Assembly (NCBI GenBank): GCA_015233565.1
Contig: JADFXM010000015.1
Span: 62,001-126,000 of the forward strand
Direction: 5' to 3'
DNA: 64,000 nucleotides
Origin: Candidatus Rifleibacteriota bacterium
GTDB taxonomy: Bacteria > Muiribacteriota > Ozemobacteria > Ozemobacterales > Ozemobacteraceae
In this document: piece by piece, positions 43,588 to 52,735 of the stretch
How the letters are laid out: the number at the start of each line of letters is the position of its first letter
How positions within the stretch are numbered: the first letter of the stretch is position 1
Program-made: the position numbers and the translations under genes
The notes under the pieces: model-generated
Database searches by the model: none
What the model was told of the DNA's origin: nothing
The model's input: only the letters and a program-made list of their open reading frames with translations

Positions 43588-44121
43588 TCAATCCATTGCG
43601 AAGGTTTCTGGGGTTTGCCCGGCAAAAACACCTTTATAGGCCCCTGAACATTCACATCTTTGAAAAATGAACTGGCAAATTGCTGTTCCGGGAATGATTC
43701 GAAGTGGAATTGGACCAAAATTGGAAATTTCCAAAACCTGATGGTTGGAAATACCTGGCTGCATAAAAGAAGCGGAAATATGCACTAAAAGGCCAACCCG
43801 GGCGAATCTGCTGCGTCCCTCAAGCCATCCTGAAAATCCGGGGCCTAGTGTAATTTGTTCTTTTGTTATTCCCAGCACAGTTTGACCAGGTTGAATGACC
43901 AGATCATCCCCATTTTTTAATGCGAAGCCTTTGGTGGCGGCTTTAAAATCCATGTTGTCAGTCAAATGAAGCTCTGTTGGAAGATGAACAAACACCCTGA
44001 AAGCATTCGAAAGATGAAGATCCACGCTTGCAGGACCGACCATTTTTTCATCATAAGGATCAATTCTTATATTCCCGGATTTAATTTCCCTGAAAATAGC
44101 TTCTCGTCCTAAAATACTCAT
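43588..44121 (-). CDS. dcd: dCTP deaminase family enzyme
   Basis: 177 residues from ATG 44121 (GGAGG five bases upstream); an ATG three bases earlier is possible. Dcd converts dCTP to dUTP in dTTP synthesis and shares the trimeric dUTPase fold. Visible motifs: GPASVDLHL (residues 30-38), GFSGWLEGRSRFARVGL with the catalytic Glu, HISASFMQPG and the late IPGTAICQFIFQ. The tail (GAYKGVFAGQTPE) is a short form of the usual flexible C-terminus. A bifunctional deaminase/diphosphatase cannot be ruled out by eye. Confidence 0.9.
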   Translation of the reverse strand: MSILGREAIFREIKSGNIRIDPYDEKMVGPASVDLHLSNAFRVFVHLPTELHLTDNMDFKAATKGFALKNGDDLVIQPGQTVLGITKEQITLGPGFSGWLEGRSRFARVGLLVHISASFMQPGISNHQVLEISNFGPIPLRIIPGTAICQFIFQRCECSGAYKGVFAGQTPETFAMD

Positions 44122-44181
44122 CATTTCCTCCAATTTAAGTCGCTTGGTTTCCTGAAAGCTTTTGATGAAGACAGGCTTCCT

Positions 44182-45273
44182 TTAAAGTTGCTGTACCAAC
44201 CCTTGTTGTCCAAGTATTATATCAAGTTTTTTCCCGGAATTAAACGGTTTGGCAAGCTCGGAGTCTCTGAACTTCAGAGCCTGATTGAGCAAATCTTCAA
44301 GCTGAAAATCAGTTCGAAGCGGTTCATGATGGCCAAGTACCAATAACGGACAGTTCAAAAAAAGCGAACTTTTCACTCCCCATTCGTATGTGCTATGTCC
44401 CCAATCGACTTTTGGGGTGTTGCCGGTTACTGATCCCGGGAGCTGCCCCTTATAATCATCTGGAGAATATTGGGAGTCGTAATAAAGAATTTGAGTGTCT
44501 TTTGCCAAAGCTGTTAACCTGGGGTCAATAATATCTTTATGTTCTGTATCGGTTGCGAAAACAAATTTTCGTCCCTCTATTTCGACTGAATATGCAAAAA
44601 CAGCGTCTGGATGGGTAAGTTCCTGATAATTTACTACCGTTTTTCCGATTAGAATGGCTTTTTTGTCCATTCTTCGCATTTCATATGAAATTTTTTCGCA
44701 AGGCATGTCATCCCATAAAACTGGAAAATTTGGACATTCCTGTTGTCCTGCCAATACGTCAGTTAATCTCTGTTTTGCATCGCGTCTGCCATAAAGGTGT
44801 ACATTAACTCTTAATTTTCCGGGAATAAAACTTGGTGCAAAAAATGGAAATCCCTGGAGGTGATCCCAGTGGAAATGAGTAAATAGTATGTGAATATCCC
44901 GTTTTGTGGCATCATCAGAATTCAGAGGGTTAAGGTTTTGATCCTTAAAGAGTCTTGTCAACAACTCCCCGCCCAGATGGCGAATTCCTGTGCCAGCATC
45001 TATTATTATCAAAGGAGAGTCTTTCGCCTGGATTTCAACACATGTTGTATCGCCACCGTAAGTTCCAAAAAGAGATGGGGGAAGCTTGGAAAGCGAGTTC
45101 CTTATGTCTTCATCGGAAGGGCTGTTGCCAAAGACCTTCTCAGTTCCCCCGTCCGAAATTATTTTTCTTATTAAAGAAACTTGCTTTTCTTTGACCATCT
45201 CAGGAGTAAGGGGAGTAGGAACGCTTCCGCGGACTCCCCAGTATTTTATTCGCAATACAGGATCAGTAGCCAT
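44182..45273 (-). CDS. Metallo-beta-lactamase-fold hydrolase
   Basis: 363-residue cytosolic protein. It opens with IKYWGVRGSVPTP, the start of a PhnP/RNase Z-like subgroup, and has the metal motif HFHWDHLQGFPF (HxHxDH), an ATDTEHKD segment with the later Asp ligand and VLGHHEP for the final His. Such enzymes bind two metals and cleave phosphodiesters, cyclic nucleotides or tRNA 3' ends; the substrate cannot be told here. AGAGG lies 7 bases before the ATG. An insert of about 20 residues near 35-60 (GGTEKVFGNSPSDEDI) is unusual for the family. Confidence 0.8.
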   Translation of the reverse strand: MATDPVLRIKYWGVRGSVPTPLTPEMVKEKQVSLIRKIISDGGTEKVFGNSPSDEDIRNSLSKLPPSLFGTYGGDTTCVEIQAKDSPLIIIDAGTGIRHLGGELLTRLFKDQNLNPLNSDDATKRDIHILFTHFHWDHLQGFPFFAPSFIPGKLRVNVHLYGRRDAKQRLTDVLAGQQECPNFPVLWDDMPCEKISYEMRRMDKKAILIGKTVVNYQELTHPDAVFAYSVEIEGRKFVFATDTEHKDIIDPRLTALAKDTQILYYDSQYSPDDYKGQLPGSVTGNTPKVDWGHSTYEWGVKSSLFLNCPLLVLGHHEPLRTDFQLEDLLNQALKFRDSELAKPFNSGKKLDIILGQQGLVQQL

Positions 45274-45429
45274 AAATTAACCTCTTAGATATTTGTACTA
45301 CAACAAACTGAGCAGTCATTTTTTTCATTTCTTAATTTGAAAGTAACACTTTTTGCAACGCCCAACTGTACAATTTTGGAGGAAGCTGAAACTCGTTAAC
45401 TCTCAATTATTGAGAAGATACATTTTTTT

Positions 45430-45858
45430 TTAATCCTGGTCAAATTTTTTCTCTGAACGCCTTTTTTTTATTATGCCTTTTATTCTTTTTATTTCAACCC
45501 TTTTAGCCTTGGAAGTTTTAGTAGGCTTGGTTGGTACTCGCAACTTGGGCTTGACAAGAGCTTTTCGAATCAAGTCCTTGAGTTTTTCAATTGCATATTC
45601 CAGGTTTTTTGACTGTTCCCGAAAAATCTGAGAATCAATTACAACTTTTCCGTCTGAATCAAGGAATTTTGAAGCAATTTTTGAAAGTCTATGCTTTGTC
45701 TCACCGTTCAATGCTCCACAGTTAGGCAAATCAAAAAAAAATCTAATTTTGGAGGAAACTTTGTTTACATTTTGGCCACCTGGACCTGAAGAACGCATTG
45801 CCACCCAGGAGCAACTGCTATCGGGAATAGTGATGTACTCGTTGATTATTATTTCCAT
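45430..45858 (-). CDS. arfB: ArfB-type ribosome rescue peptidyl-tRNA hydrolase
   Basis: 142 residues, the normal ArfB length. The GGQ motif is in SSGPGGQNVNKVSSK (residues 24-38), which hydrolyses peptidyl-tRNA on stalled ribosomes, and the C-terminal tail is strongly basic (KRVEIKRIKGIIKKRR), which in ArfB reaches into the empty mRNA channel. The body (FDLPNCGALNGETKHRL) also matches. It lacks the codon-recognition domains of RF1/RF2. No strong ribosome site is visible upstream. Confidence 0.92.
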   Translation of the reverse strand: MEIIINEYITIPDSSCSWVAMRSSGPGGQNVNKVSSKIRFFFDLPNCGALNGETKHRLSKIASKFLDSDGKVVIDSQIFREQSKNLEYAIEKLKDLIRKALVKPKLRVPTKPTKTSKAKRVEIKRIKGIIKKRRSEKKFDQD

Positions 45859-45889
45859 AAAAAAATTCCAAATTTAATATCGCTCAAAT

Positions 45890-45908
45890 CCACTGACGTA
45901 GTCAGTGG
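45890..45908. promoter_or_regulatory. Perfect 8-bp hairpin upstream of arfB
   Basis: CCACTGAC (45890-45897) and GTCAGTGG (45901-45908) form a perfect inverted repeat with a GTA spacer, 32 bases before the arfB start on its template side. No T run follows, so it is more likely an operator or a processing site than a terminator. A looser CCACTGACG...AGTGG element occurs at 26035-26053. Confidence 0.4.
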
Positions 45909-45969
45909 TACTTTAATTTTGCACAACTTGGGATATGCATTTTCGGATGCCGTTTGACGTTCTGCTTTG

Positions 45970-46043
45970 AAAAAAAATAGCGGAAGGAAAAAATTTCCTC
46001 CCCTTGAAAACAATTCCAAGGTTCTGTGAAAATTTCCTTCCGC
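45970..46043 (-). terminator. Terminator after the class V aminotransferase
   Basis: On the minus strand GCGGAAGGAAA (46043-46033) pairs with TTTCCTTCCGC (45990-45980), an 11-bp stem. Inside it CCTTG pairs with CAAGG to give a second, smaller hairpin. The 3' side is followed by TATTTTTTTT. The product is a long two-tier intrinsic terminator for the aminotransferase/serA pair. Confidence 0.85.
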
Positions 46044-46066
46044 GATATTTTCAGTATTTCAATTGA

Positions 46067-47194
46067 TCAGTGCCCGCCGCAGGCTGAACAGCACTTCTCG
46101 TTTCCGTTTTTATTTAATTGCCAAATTTCTTCCACTACTGAAAGAACTTCCTTGATGTCGGCAAGGGTTAGTTCCCCCATGTGAGCGATTCTGAAGGTTT
46201 TTTCTTTAAGATCCCCATAACCATTCGAAATATGCAGATTTCGTTCGGCTAATTTTTTGTTAAGGTCACTGACATTTAAATTCCGGGTGTTTTTAATACA
46301 TGTGACTGTTTGGCTTGAAGCATGTCTCGGTGGATAAAGAGCAAAGAATTTTTCTGCCCAATTGCGGACGTATTCGGCCATTTCATCATATTTCCTGAAG
46401 CGGTTTTCCAAACCATCTTTAATGAATCGATCGAGTTGGAAATTGAGACCGTTAAGAAGACTTATTGCAGGAGTTGCTGGGGTTTGATCCTTGGCGTCAT
46501 ATTTTGCGTAATCAATAAAATCAAAATAATAGCCTCTTGTTGGGATGGATTTTGCCCTTTCCATTGCGCGATTGGAAATCGCTGCAATTGCTAGTCCGGG
46601 TGGGAGAGCAAAACATTTTTGAACGGAAGCTACAAGGAAATCTATCCCGAGTTTTTCAGTTTCAATTTTAGCACCCATCATTCCGGAAACGGCATCAACA
46701 CCCCAAATTACATCGGGGTATTTTTTAATAACTTTCGAAAGCGCTTCCAGATCATTCTTGACGCCGGTTGAAGTTTCGTTATACACCGTGGTGATTGTGT
46801 CGTATTTTCCGGTTGCAAGAGCTTTGTCGATTGCGTTAGTATCGTAAGGTTGTCCCCATTCAACGTTGAGAGCATCTGCTTCTTTTCCATTTCCAATGGC
46901 GATTTCATGCCATCGGAGTGAAAAAGCGCCGCAAATGCAGGACAGATTTCTCTTAGCAGTACAATTTCTTAAAAATCCTTCCATCAGCCCGGTTGCTGAG
47001 GATGCTGATAAAAACATCATATGATTAGGAGCGAAGAGAACTGCTTTCAGCTTTTCTTTGATTTGCTTTTGAAGATCGGAATAAACTTTTTGCCTATGGC
47101 CGATCATTGGCTTGGACATCGCTTCGAATACTTCCGGGGCGACTTCGGTTGGGCCTGGAATAAAAAGCTTTACATGGGGTTTCTGAGAACTCAT
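46067..47194 (-). CDS. Class V aminotransferase, probably for serine synthesis
   Basis: 375 residues from ATG 47194, which has GGAGG 5 bases upstream; the frame from 47239 adds 15 residues. Fold type I PLP enzyme: FIPGPTEVAPEV near the start, GAFSLRWHEIA, VDAVSGMMG (Asp that holds the PLP nitrogen) and SVQKCFALPPG with the Schiff-base Lys. Enzymes of this group use alanine, serine or glyoxylate. When next to serA, as here (98 bases downstream of it), they may serve as the phosphoserine aminotransferase in place of SerC. The C-terminus carries an unusual CCSACGGH tail that could bind a metal or react with thiols. Confidence 0.82.
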   Translation of the reverse strand: MSSQKPHVKLFIPGPTEVAPEVFEAMSKPMIGHRQKVYSDLQKQIKEKLKAVLFAPNHMMFLSASSATGLMEGFLRNCTAKRNLSCICGAFSLRWHEIAIGNGKEADALNVEWGQPYDTNAIDKALATGKYDTITTVYNETSTGVKNDLEALSKVIKKYPDVIWGVDAVSGMMGAKIETEKLGIDFLVASVQKCFALPPGLAIAAISNRAMERAKSIPTRGYYFDFIDYAKYDAKDQTPATPAISLLNGLNFQLDRFIKDGLENRFRKYDEMAEYVRNWAEKFFALYPPRHASSQTVTCIKNTRNLNVSDLNKKLAERNLHISNGYGDLKEKTFRIAHMGELTLADIKEVLSVVEEIWQLNKNGNEKCCSACGGH

Positions 47195-47292
47195 TTTTTC
47201 CTCCATTTTATTGAAAAATTGTTTAAAATTGCGATGCAAAATTATTTGAAACTTTGCGCGAATTCAATGCAATAACTCCGTGTCTACCTTTA

Positions 47293-48216
47293 CTACGCCT
47301 TGGATAGCTCAGCAATTACGATTTCAGCAACTTCTTTGCCGGCTCTGGCCTGGCCTTCTTCGGAAGAAGCTCCGAGGTGTGGAAGCGCAATTACATTCTG
47401 ATGTTTTACCAGCTCTAAATTAGTTGTCGGCTCTTTTTCCCAGACATCGATTCCAGCTGCTGCAACGATTCCACTGGAAAGCGCTGCCAAAAGTGCCTTT
47501 TCATCAACAGTTCCTCCACGAGCGCAGTTGACCAGGATCACTCCTTTTTTCATAAGCTGGAATTGCTCTTCTCGAAGTGTTGGCCCTGCATTCTTATCGA
47601 AAGGAATATGAAGACTAATAAAATCACTTGTCTTTAGAATATCTTCAAAAGGGGCCATTTTAACGATTGGAGAAGGACTCGTGTTGACAAACTTATCAAA
47701 TGCTATGACCTTCATTCCAAAGGCTGAAGCCCTTTCGGCGACTGCCAGGCCAATTCTCCCAATTCCGATGAGGCCAAGAGTTTTTCCATATAATTCAATT
47801 CCCTCGAAAGATTTCTTATCCCACTCCCCATTTTTCATTGAAATATTGGCTCGTCCGATTTTTCTCGCCAGACTTAACATTAACCCAAAGGCCAACTCGG
47901 CTACAGAGATTGTTGTACAAGCTGGGGTATTTTTTACCGTAATTTTCTTTTCTTTGGCGGCAACCTGATCGACGTTATCGAGTCCAACTCCGGCTCGGGC
48001 AACTAACTTAAGATTTTTTCCAGCTTCAATTACCGGTCGGGTAACTTTCGATGCTGATCTGATGATTATTGCATGAAATGGTGGGATGAATCCAACCAGC
48101 TCTTCCGGTGTCATCTTGGTTTTAACTGTAACATCAAGGGATGGATGGTTTTTTAGCAATTCAATTGACCCGGCATCAATTGAATCAGCCACTAGAACCT
48201 TAAATTTTTCACCCAT
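47293..48216 (-). CDS. serA: D-3-phosphoglycerate dehydrogenase, short form
   Basis: 307 residues: oxidises 3-phosphoglycerate to 3-phosphohydroxypyruvate, the first step of serine synthesis. Visible motifs: ARAGVGLDNVD, LGLIGIGRIG (NAD-binding GxGxxG near residue 150), CARGGTVDEKAL with the catalytic Arg, and PHLGASSEEGQ with the catalytic His. It ends right after the catalytic domain and has no ACT domain, so feedback inhibition by serine is not expected. Glyoxylate/hydroxypyruvate reductase is an alternative, but the neighbouring aminotransferase favours serA. AAAGGA lies upstream of the ATG. It is the first gene of the pair. Confidence 0.88.
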   Translation of the reverse strand: MGEKFKVLVADSIDAGSIELLKNHPSLDVTVKTKMTPEELVGFIPPFHAIIIRSASKVTRPVIEAGKNLKLVARAGVGLDNVDQVAAKEKKITVKNTPACTTISVAELAFGLMLSLARKIGRANISMKNGEWDKKSFEGIELYGKTLGLIGIGRIGLAVAERASAFGMKVIAFDKFVNTSPSPIVKMAPFEDILKTSDFISLHIPFDKNAGPTLREEQFQLMKKGVILVNCARGGTVDEKALLAALSSGIVAAAGIDVWEKEPTTNLELVKHQNVIALPHLGASSEEGQARAGKEVAEIVIAELSKA

Positions 48217-48601
48217 AATAAAATCCTGTCCTTTCTATTTTATAAAATGATGCCATACTGCGTTTAAAGTAGGGCAACTCTAACACTCATGAGAAGACAT
48301 GTCAAGAGGTAAAAAGGTTTTCAAGTACAGTAGAGAGCTGGCTTGAATTTTGTATACTATCTCAATTTTCCTCACGGAATTTCCCTATTTAACTAAACGT
48401 ATTATTAGTGAATATTTTCCCACACTAAAATCTTTGCCATGCAAAAAAAAATATGCTATTAACTTAGCACTTCAATTTTTCTCTGAAATTTAGGGATCCT
48501 GATGAATCCATTTGAGATATGCCACTTCCTAGCTTAAATCTGAATTTGTCATTCCCGGGTAAAATTGGAAAAAACAAAGAAACCATTTCAGGAGGCAGTT
48601 C
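48217..48601. other. Divergent intergenic region
   Basis: 385 AT-rich bases between serA (minus) and the porin (plus). It must hold promoters for both, but I can assign no -35/-10 boxes with confidence, and see no RNA gene, riboswitch-like fold or repeat. Confidence 0.45.
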
Positions 48602-50242
48602 ATGCGTTTTAAGATTTTGGGGGGTGTTTTATTCCTTTTATTGGCAAGTTTTTCGATTCTTGGTGCGGAAGAAAAAAATGATTCTTCCATGAAGGAAGTT
48701 CTGGAAATGAATAAAAAATTGCTTCAAAGGGTGGAGAGTTTGGAGAAAAGAGTAGTCGAACTGGAGGACGAGGTTGCGAAAACGCCTGTAATTCCTCAAT
48801 CCGAACCTCGAACTGCTTTCCATCCTTCATTGGAAACACCTCCACAAAGCTCAGCTGAATCGTCTCAAGGGGGATCGCCACTCAAGGCATCTCAATCATC
48901 ACAGCTGTGCTTGCCAGTGGAAGCACCTCAGACAGCACAGCTGTCTCCAATGCCAACTAACGGCCAGCCCTCGAGTTCTTCGGTAATTGCAGCAATTCCG
49001 ACTCAGATATCCATTGCCAGTAAACCAGTTAAAGTTCCTCCATCTGAAGATAAACCGGTAAAGTCAAAATTGGGAATGAATCCCTATGGTTATGTTAAAC
49101 TTGACGCCATCTTTGATGATTCAACTGCCTACCCTGGTAACATTGGTTTGTACATTCCGTCTGAAGGAGTAAAAAAGGACGATGGCAAGTTTTATTTAAC
49201 TGTGAACCAAACCCGTTTAGGAGTTAATATTCCCTCTTTCCAGGAAGGAAAAGCAAAAGTTTCAGGGCGATTGGAATATGATTTCTATGGTGCTTATCCA
49301 AATTCAGTTGCCCCCGAAAATAAATCGGAAGTTATGTTGCGGCATGCCTACGTTAATCTTGAATGGCCTGATCAGGATTTTAGCATTCTTGGCGGACAAA
49401 CTTGGGATGTAATTTCACCCTTGAATCCAAATACCCTGAATTATGGTCCCATGCTGGACAGTGGAAACATTGGATATCGGCGTCCGCAACTTCGATTGTC
49501 CAAAGGATTCAAGGCTTCTTCGAATTCCAAATGGACTCTTCAAATGGCTGCTGTGCGAACTCTCGGAAAATCTGATGTTTTCCTGGCTGGTACAGGTGAT
49601 GCAGGAATAGATGCAGGAAGTCCGACGTTTCAAAGCCGCGTTGCGTATTCTTTCCCGACCTACAGTAAGGCCGCGAAAGCTGAAATCGGAATTTATGGAC
49701 ATTCTGGTGCTGAAGAATACGATTATTTGGCGAATGGTGACAACAAAAAGGTTTTTTCACGTTCCACCGGGTTTGATGTAAAGGTTCCTTTGTCCAAACA
49801 ATTTACCATCCAGGGTGAAGGCTATTCAGGCCAAAATCTGGATACCTATTACGGTGGAATTGGACAGGGAATTCTGGTTTCCACTATGGGCAAAAATTCT
49901 GGTACAATTTATTCAGCGATTAACGTTGCAAGTGGAACTTCTGCCAATACCGATTTTCTTGGTGTTCAAGCATTGAAGTCACACGGAGGATGGATGGAAT
50001 TGAATTTCGGGCCGTTCAAGCGTTGGCAATGGAATGTTGGTTTTGCCATGGAAAAAATGGATGATGACAATTTGCCTGGTTCAGCAAGGTCAAAAAACGA
50101 TTCAAGATGGATCAACACTTTTTATGATCTCAATGAAGCCACTCAAGTTTGCTTGGAATTTGCTCATTGTACTACTTCCTATAAAAGCTTGGCAGATGGA
50201 ACAAATAACCGAATTCAAAGTGCTTTAATGTATAAGTTCTAG
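48602..50242 (+). CDS. Outer-membrane porin-like protein with coiled-coil N-terminus
   Basis: 546 residues. A signal peptide (ILGGVLFLLLASFSILGA) leads into a short coiled coil (MNKKLLQRVESLEKRVVELE, residues about 37-56), then a Ser/Pro/Gln-rich linker to about 155. The rest is a beta barrel: YGYVKLDAIFDD, TRLGVNIPSF, VSGRLEYDFYG, RHAYVNLEW and GGQTWDVISPLNP are typical porin strands (DcaP-like layout), and the chain ends in MYKF, a C-terminal aromatic outer-membrane signal. The coiled coil may form a trimer in the periplasm or bind peptidoglycan. AGGAGG precedes the ATG. It is transcribed alone. Confidence 0.82.
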   Translation: MRFKILGGVLFLLLASFSILGAEEKNDSSMKEVLEMNKKLLQRVESLEKRVVELEDEVAKTPVIPQSEPRTAFHPSLETPPQSSAESSQGGSPLKASQSSQLCLPVEAPQTAQLSPMPTNGQPSSSSVIAAIPTQISIASKPVKVPPSEDKPVKSKLGMNPYGYVKLDAIFDDSTAYPGNIGLYIPSEGVKKDDGKFYLTVNQTRLGVNIPSFQEGKAKVSGRLEYDFYGAYPNSVAPENKSEVMLRHAYVNLEWPDQDFSILGGQTWDVISPLNPNTLNYGPMLDSGNIGYRRPQLRLSKGFKASSNSKWTLQMAAVRTLGKSDVFLAGTGDAGIDAGSPTFQSRVAYSFPTYSKAAKAEIGIYGHSGAEEYDYLANGDNKKVFSRSTGFDVKVPLSKQFTIQGEGYSGQNLDTYYGGIGQGILVSTMGKNSGTIYSAINVASGTSANTDFLGVQALKSHGGWMELNFGPFKRWQWNVGFAMEKMDDDNLPGSARSKNDSRWINTFYDLNEATQVCLEFAHCTTSYKSLADGTNNRIQSALMYKF

Positions 50243-50470
50243 TGCATTTTGAATTATCTCTACTGTTCCGTTTAAACTTCTCTCCAAGTTGCTCAAAGCT
50301 TGATTTAATAGTGATTTGCTAAATCTCAAAGTGATTTTTTTGAATCTTGTTGTAATTAGCATCATGTGGAGTTTTAAATAGGTTATGTGGGGCTGTTAAG
50401 TAATTTAAATTCAATGAGTAGAAAAATTTTGGAAATTTGCTTGAAGGCCGTTATTGCAGCACTCCGAGTT

Positions 50471-50596
50471 TTCCGGAAAAGGGAGAGTTCGGCAAGTTAT
50501 GGAGCTCGAAAGGGAATACAAAATCCTTTCAGATTCCTGCGATTGGGAATTCTGAAAGGTTCTACAGTTTGCCTGATGCCTCCTTTTCCGGAAGGA
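50471..50596 (+). promoter_or_regulatory. Long stem-loop leader overlapping the ribosome site
   Basis: Upstream of the heparinase-like gene, TTCCGGAAAAGG (50471-50482) pairs perfectly with CCTTTTCCGGAA (50582-50593). Inside, GGCAA (50491-50495) can pair with TTGCC (50569-50573), and CCTTTCAGATTCC (50525-50537) with GGGAATTCTGAAAGG (50545-50559) after one bulge. The 3' arm covers the first part of the GGAAGGA ribosome site (50590-50596), 8 bases before the ATG at 50605. An RNA switch, thermosensor or protein-binding leader is possible. The 362-base gap before the gene (50243-50604) holds nothing else that I can identify. Confidence 0.6.
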
Positions 50597-50604
50597 ATTT
50601 GTTA

Positions 50605-52716
50605 ATGCGAAAGGGGGCCCGAAAATGCATTTCCAAAATTTTTCGAAACTCAATTCAAAAGAAAAAAAATAAAAACTCGATATTTTGGCTGACTTTTTTT
50701 GCAGTAATTTTTCTTTTCATGAAAACCTATGTGCTTTGGGCACAGGAAAACTTTTCGGAATTATTTGCCGGTAGAATAGCGGAAATTGAAAAGCTTCTCC
50801 CACCAGTTCCCGAAGGTTTGGGTAGACCTTGCACAGATCGCGATTCCTGGGATTCCCTGCTTTTTCGGAAAAACTTTGCCTCCGGAGTTAAGAGAGCAGA
50901 AAAGTTCATAACCGAAAAATTTCCACCCTGGAGTGATGAAGCTTATCTTGACTTTTCCCGCACAGGGAAAAGGCCGACAGGGGAAAAAATGCTTCGGGAT
51001 CGCTATGAATGGCTTTGCCCTCTTGTTATTTCTGAATGTCTTGAAAATCGTGGGCGATATATTCCTGCAATTGAAATGGTTTTGTGTGAATTGGCCAATG
51101 AAAAAACTTGGATTCTTCCAGCTCATGACAAAAACCTTGACAGTTTTTTTGGACGGGAATTCCAGGTGGATCTGGATTCCGCAAAAGTTGCCAATGACTG
51201 CGCTCAAGCGCTTTTCCTAATGGGAAGCAAGCTTTCAAGTTCGACAAGAGAGCTGGTTTTGGATTCCCTCGAAAAAAAGATCTTTGGTCCATTTCGAAAA
51301 ACTCTGAAAACCGGAAAAGGCCACTGGTGGTTGAAAAACAATAATAATTGGAATGCTGTTTGTTTAGCTGGAGTTACCGGTGCAGCCTTGGCCTGTTTGC
51401 CTGGACAACATGATAGGGCAATATTTGTAGCAGCTGCTGAATTCTATTCGAAGAACTATCTCAAAGGTTTTTCCAAGGACGGGTATTGTGTTGAGGGTCT
51501 TGGTTACTGGAATTTTGGATTTTCCCACTTTGTAATTTTGCGAGAGGAACTTTGGCAGGCTAGCAAAGGAAAAATTGATTTGTTTCAGGATCGGAAGATC
51601 AGAAATATTGCGATGTTTGCTCCAAGAATGGAAATTCAGGAAGGTGTGTATCCAGCTTTCAGTGATTGCCACATTGGAACAAAACCGGATGTTTCGATTT
51701 TGGAATATTGTTCCAAGGCTCTGGGACTGAACTTATTGAAAAATAAAAAATCCGCATCATCAGATCATTTTAGATCAGGAAATCTTGTCAATGCTTGCAT
51801 GGACGCTTTTCCTGGTGCCTCAACCGTTGCTGATCCGACGACAATAACTGATGAAATTGGCATCAGGTCATATTTTCCCGAAGCCGGTGTTCTTGTTGCA
51901 CGCCCAGGACCCGATTCGTTATGCCAGCTTGGAATTGTTATCAAGCCAGGAATCGAAGGTTCTCATTGCCATCATGATGCGGGATCTTATGTTATAGTCT
52001 CCGGAAAAAAACAATTAACCGGTGATCCCGGAGGACCCTGGGTTTACAATAGTAAAACTTTTGGACCTGAACGCTTCACGCTTTTCAAACTGTTGAATTC
52101 CTATGGACACCCCGTTCCGGTAATTTCCGGAAAACTTCAGTCTCCGCACTCAGCTGCAAAATCAAGTAACAAAGCTGATGTAAAGACAAAGAATAAACCA
52201 AAGGATCAATCAAAAAATAAGTCAAAAGGCGAGTCAATAAATAGGTCAAAAACTGTTGCAAAAAGCAAAGAGGAAGATAATTCAGCGCTTAAATCCAAAA
52301 TTTTGGCAACATCATTTTCAGATCAAATTGATGAAATCTCAATTGACCTATCTTCCGAATACCAGATTCCTAAATTGAAAAAATTGGTTCGAAAGCTTAC
52401 CTATTGCCGAGAAGGACACGGAAAAATAATAATTGAAGATCGTTTCGCTTTTTCCGCTCCTCAGACATTCGAAGTACCTATAATAACTTATTGTAATTGG
52501 CGCCAAGTTACTAAGGGGCAAATTGAATTATCCTCAGGTACGGAGAGGATCTCTGCTGAAATTGAAGCTCCCTCAGATTTTGATGTCATCAAGGATAGTA
52601 TTATAGAAAGCAATACTCCCGAGGTTACACGCCTGGGAATCAAGCTCAAAAGATCTTTATCCGAAGGAAAAGTGAAGATTACGTTTTCCCGGGTAAACCC
52701 GAATGGGGAACCGTGA
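50605..52716 (+). CDS. Heparinase II/III-like polysaccharide lyase
   Basis: 703 residues from ATG 50605 (GGAAGGA upstream); the frame from 50437 adds 56 residues that would precede the signal. The signal peptide (NSIFWLTFFAVIFLFMKTYV) sits after a basic n-region of about 26 residues. The alpha/alpha toroid carries NNNWNAVCLAGVTGAAL and VEGLGYWNFGFSHFV, with Asn, Tyr and His typical of the family, followed by the beta-sheet domain SHCHHDAGSYVIVSGKKQL. These enzymes cleave uronic-acid polymers such as heparin-like chains or alginate. A Lys/Ser/Asn-rich insert (about residues 515-560) is odd. Alginate lyase is an equal alternative. Confidence 0.82.
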   Translation: MRKGARKCISKIFRNSIQKKKNKNSIFWLTFFAVIFLFMKTYVLWAQENFSELFAGRIAEIEKLLPPVPEGLGRPCTDRDSWDSLLFRKNFASGVKRAEKFITEKFPPWSDEAYLDFSRTGKRPTGEKMLRDRYEWLCPLVISECLENRGRYIPAIEMVLCELANEKTWILPAHDKNLDSFFGREFQVDLDSAKVANDCAQALFLMGSKLSSSTRELVLDSLEKKIFGPFRKTLKTGKGHWWLKNNNNWNAVCLAGVTGAALACLPGQHDRAIFVAAAEFYSKNYLKGFSKDGYCVEGLGYWNFGFSHFVILREELWQASKGKIDLFQDRKIRNIAMFAPRMEIQEGVYPAFSDCHIGTKPDVSILEYCSKALGLNLLKNKKSASSDHFRSGNLVNACMDAFPGASTVADPTTITDEIGIRSYFPEAGVLVARPGPDSLCQLGIVIKPGIEGSHCHHDAGSYVIVSGKKQLTGDPGGPWVYNSKTFGPERFTLFKLLNSYGHPVPVISGKLQSPHSAAKSSNKADVKTKNKPKDQSKNKSKGESINRSKTVAKSKEEDNSALKSKILATSFSDQIDEISIDLSSEYQIPKLKKLVRKLTYCREGHGKIIIEDRFAFSAPQTFEVPIITYCNWRQVTKGQIELSSGTERISAEIEAPSDFDVIKDSIIESNTPEVTRLGIKLKRSLSEGKVKITFSRVNPNGEP

Positions 52717-52735
52717 ATGAAATTTTCGGTGTTTT

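Noticed and set aside
50437..50604. Extended N-terminus of the heparinase-like protein
   Set aside because: The extra 56 residues coincide with the leader hairpin, have no ribosome site, and would place the signal peptide deep inside the protein.
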